From Cyanophora paradoxa (lineage: Eukaryota > Glaucocystophyceae > Cyanophorales > Cyanophoraceae), in the NCBI GenBank assembly GCA_004431415.1, contig QPMI01000544.1:111917-175916 (forward strand): a stretch of DNA of 64,000 nt, in the 5' to 3' direction. The position numbers and the translations under genes were made by a program. Within the stretch, counting starts at the first letter, position 1. Each line of letters begins with the position of its first letter. Positions 63,421 through 64,000 of the stretch are shown here, piece after piece. The notes beneath the pieces are model-generated. The model did not search any database and was not told the DNA's origin. It saw nothing but the letters and a program-made list of their open reading frames with translations.

Positions 63421-64000
63421 CCTTTGCGGTGACCGAGTTTGCGATTTTCACGTCGGCCGCCCTCTTAATAATGTTCCAGTCACGCCCGTCTCGGTCGTCA
63501 CGCCCCAGAGCCCCTTGATAATTGCGGTGAGGTCACCGTAATCGTCCAAGGCCGACGGACGTCAGGAAATCGCTGTAGTCGCCCTGCGCAGCCTATATCT
63601 CATCCGCGTAAATTCCCCTCACGCTCAGGCTCCCGTCTATCGCGAAGGCACCGTTCAGCACCTCGTCCGGATTCGGGATGGCCATGCGCCAGGGGTCGTC
63701 GAGGCATCGACATTTTATCCGCGAGAGAGAAAAATTAACTAATGCTCCCGTCCCACGTCCACTTCAGCTTGCCGCTCACCTCGCCCGTTGTCCAGCGGCC
63801 CACGGGCACCTGCCAGAAAACGTCGGCGTAGGGGTAATCGGGCCTGATAGTGATCTGCTCGTCACGCAGCCAGCGGTAGGCCTCGGAGGCGTCGCGATCT
63901 TTGGCTCCAGTATTCCCCACCCGTGCCGTTCGGCAGCGAGTACCCCTCCTTGCTACCCGTACCCTGTAAAAGTGATCGCCCCATTAGCGTGTCTACCCCC
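63421..64000 (-). pseudogene. Partial virus-region genes at the window edge
   Basis: One frame (63,735-63,920) reads MGNTGAKDRDASEAYRWLRD, EQITIRPDYPYADVFWQVPV and GKLKWTWDGSIS. 63,421-63,734 shows no intact frame but the same leftward style (NGAFAIDGSLSVRGIYADE-type fragments). Incomplete at the right edge; family unknown. Confidence 0.35.

Larger units (their letters stand above)
50460..64000. mobile_element. Endogenous virus-like region (decaying dsDNA virus of the host), runs off right edge
   Basis: From here to the window edge the genes lack introns, are tightly packed (mostly leftward from 57.5 kb on) and encode virus- or phage-type products: an HNH endonuclease, two paralogous structural-type proteins, FN3/glycine-rich and S74-chaperone fibres, and long coiled coils. 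Most long frames are interrupted by 1-2 nt shifts. No major capsid protein, packaging ATPase, polymerase or integrase is recognisable within the window, so the group (Polinton-like, virophage, giant virus or other) cannot be assigned. The left boundary is between the transposase end (50,290) and the first viral-style gene (50,928). A chimeric assembly cannot be excluded. Confidence 0.6.

Overview
The window is nuclear DNA of a flagellated unicellular eukaryote, most likely an alga or other protist. The genes are GC-rich and cut by many very short introns (mostly about 40-90 nt) that start GTACCC, GTGCG or GTCCG and end GCAG or CCAG. At least three introns fit only as GC-AG. A radial-spoke gene (RSPH14) implies motile flagella. 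I cannot place the lineage from sequence alone.

Layout. 714-2,962 (-): unrecognised spliced gene. 3,259-4,748 (+): RSPH14, cut off at its 3' end against tRNA-derived debris. 6,004-8,086: a satellite of about 13 units of about 158 bp. 8,931-9,372: a 160-bp triplet repeat. 9,400-12,000: gene-poor DNA packed with short palindromes. 12,035-17,601 (+): a large WD40 / Ser-Pro / single-pass membrane protein. 17,850-18,660: a retroelement-like repeat. 19,031-20,165: a decayed duplicate of the 3' end of the transporter gene at 24,484-27,679, with a long (TA)n inside it. 20,451-21,190: a CACTG-ended MITE. 21,986-23,364 (+): RING-armadillo protein. 24,484-27,679 (-): a formate/nitrite-family transporter that appears fused to PAS/PAC sequence. 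28,152-28,361 (-): two tRNA-Thr(AGT) genes.

Then a compact housekeeping block: an unrecognised conserved gene (28,604-32,721), a NUDT5-like Nudix hydrolase (32,996-34,334), a coiled-coil protein (34,400-36,304), MBF1 (36,450-37,156), a TraB-family membrane protein (37,384-39,387), an RBM18-like RNA-binding protein (39,727-40,812) and an LRR/coiled-coil/RING ubiquitin ligase (40,982-42,994). Several pairs are divergent across only 65-170 bp. 45,510-48,770 holds poly(A)-tailed, 5'-truncated retroelements with a C2H2 finger ORF. 48,812-50,290 is a pogo/Tigger-like DDE transposase.

From about 50,460 to the right edge the character changes: no introns, tightly packed genes and virus/phage-like products (HNH endonuclease, two paralogous structural-type proteins, FN3 and glycine-rich fibre, a fibre ending in an S74 chaperone, long coiled coils). 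Most of these reading frames are broken by single-base shifts. I read it as a decaying endogenous copy of a dsDNA virus of the host. Its intergenic spaces carry three copies of a (TTGGGAC)n + GGGAAGAGTT module.

The most unusual signal is host-wide. Non-coding DNA is saturated with short self-complementary words. Where two copies of a repeat can be aligned (19,031-20,165 against 24,290-25,070; 43,136-43,215 against 43,230-43,310), several of the indels are exact 6-10 nt palindromes. This looks like an uncharacterised process that inserts or amplifies small palindromes.
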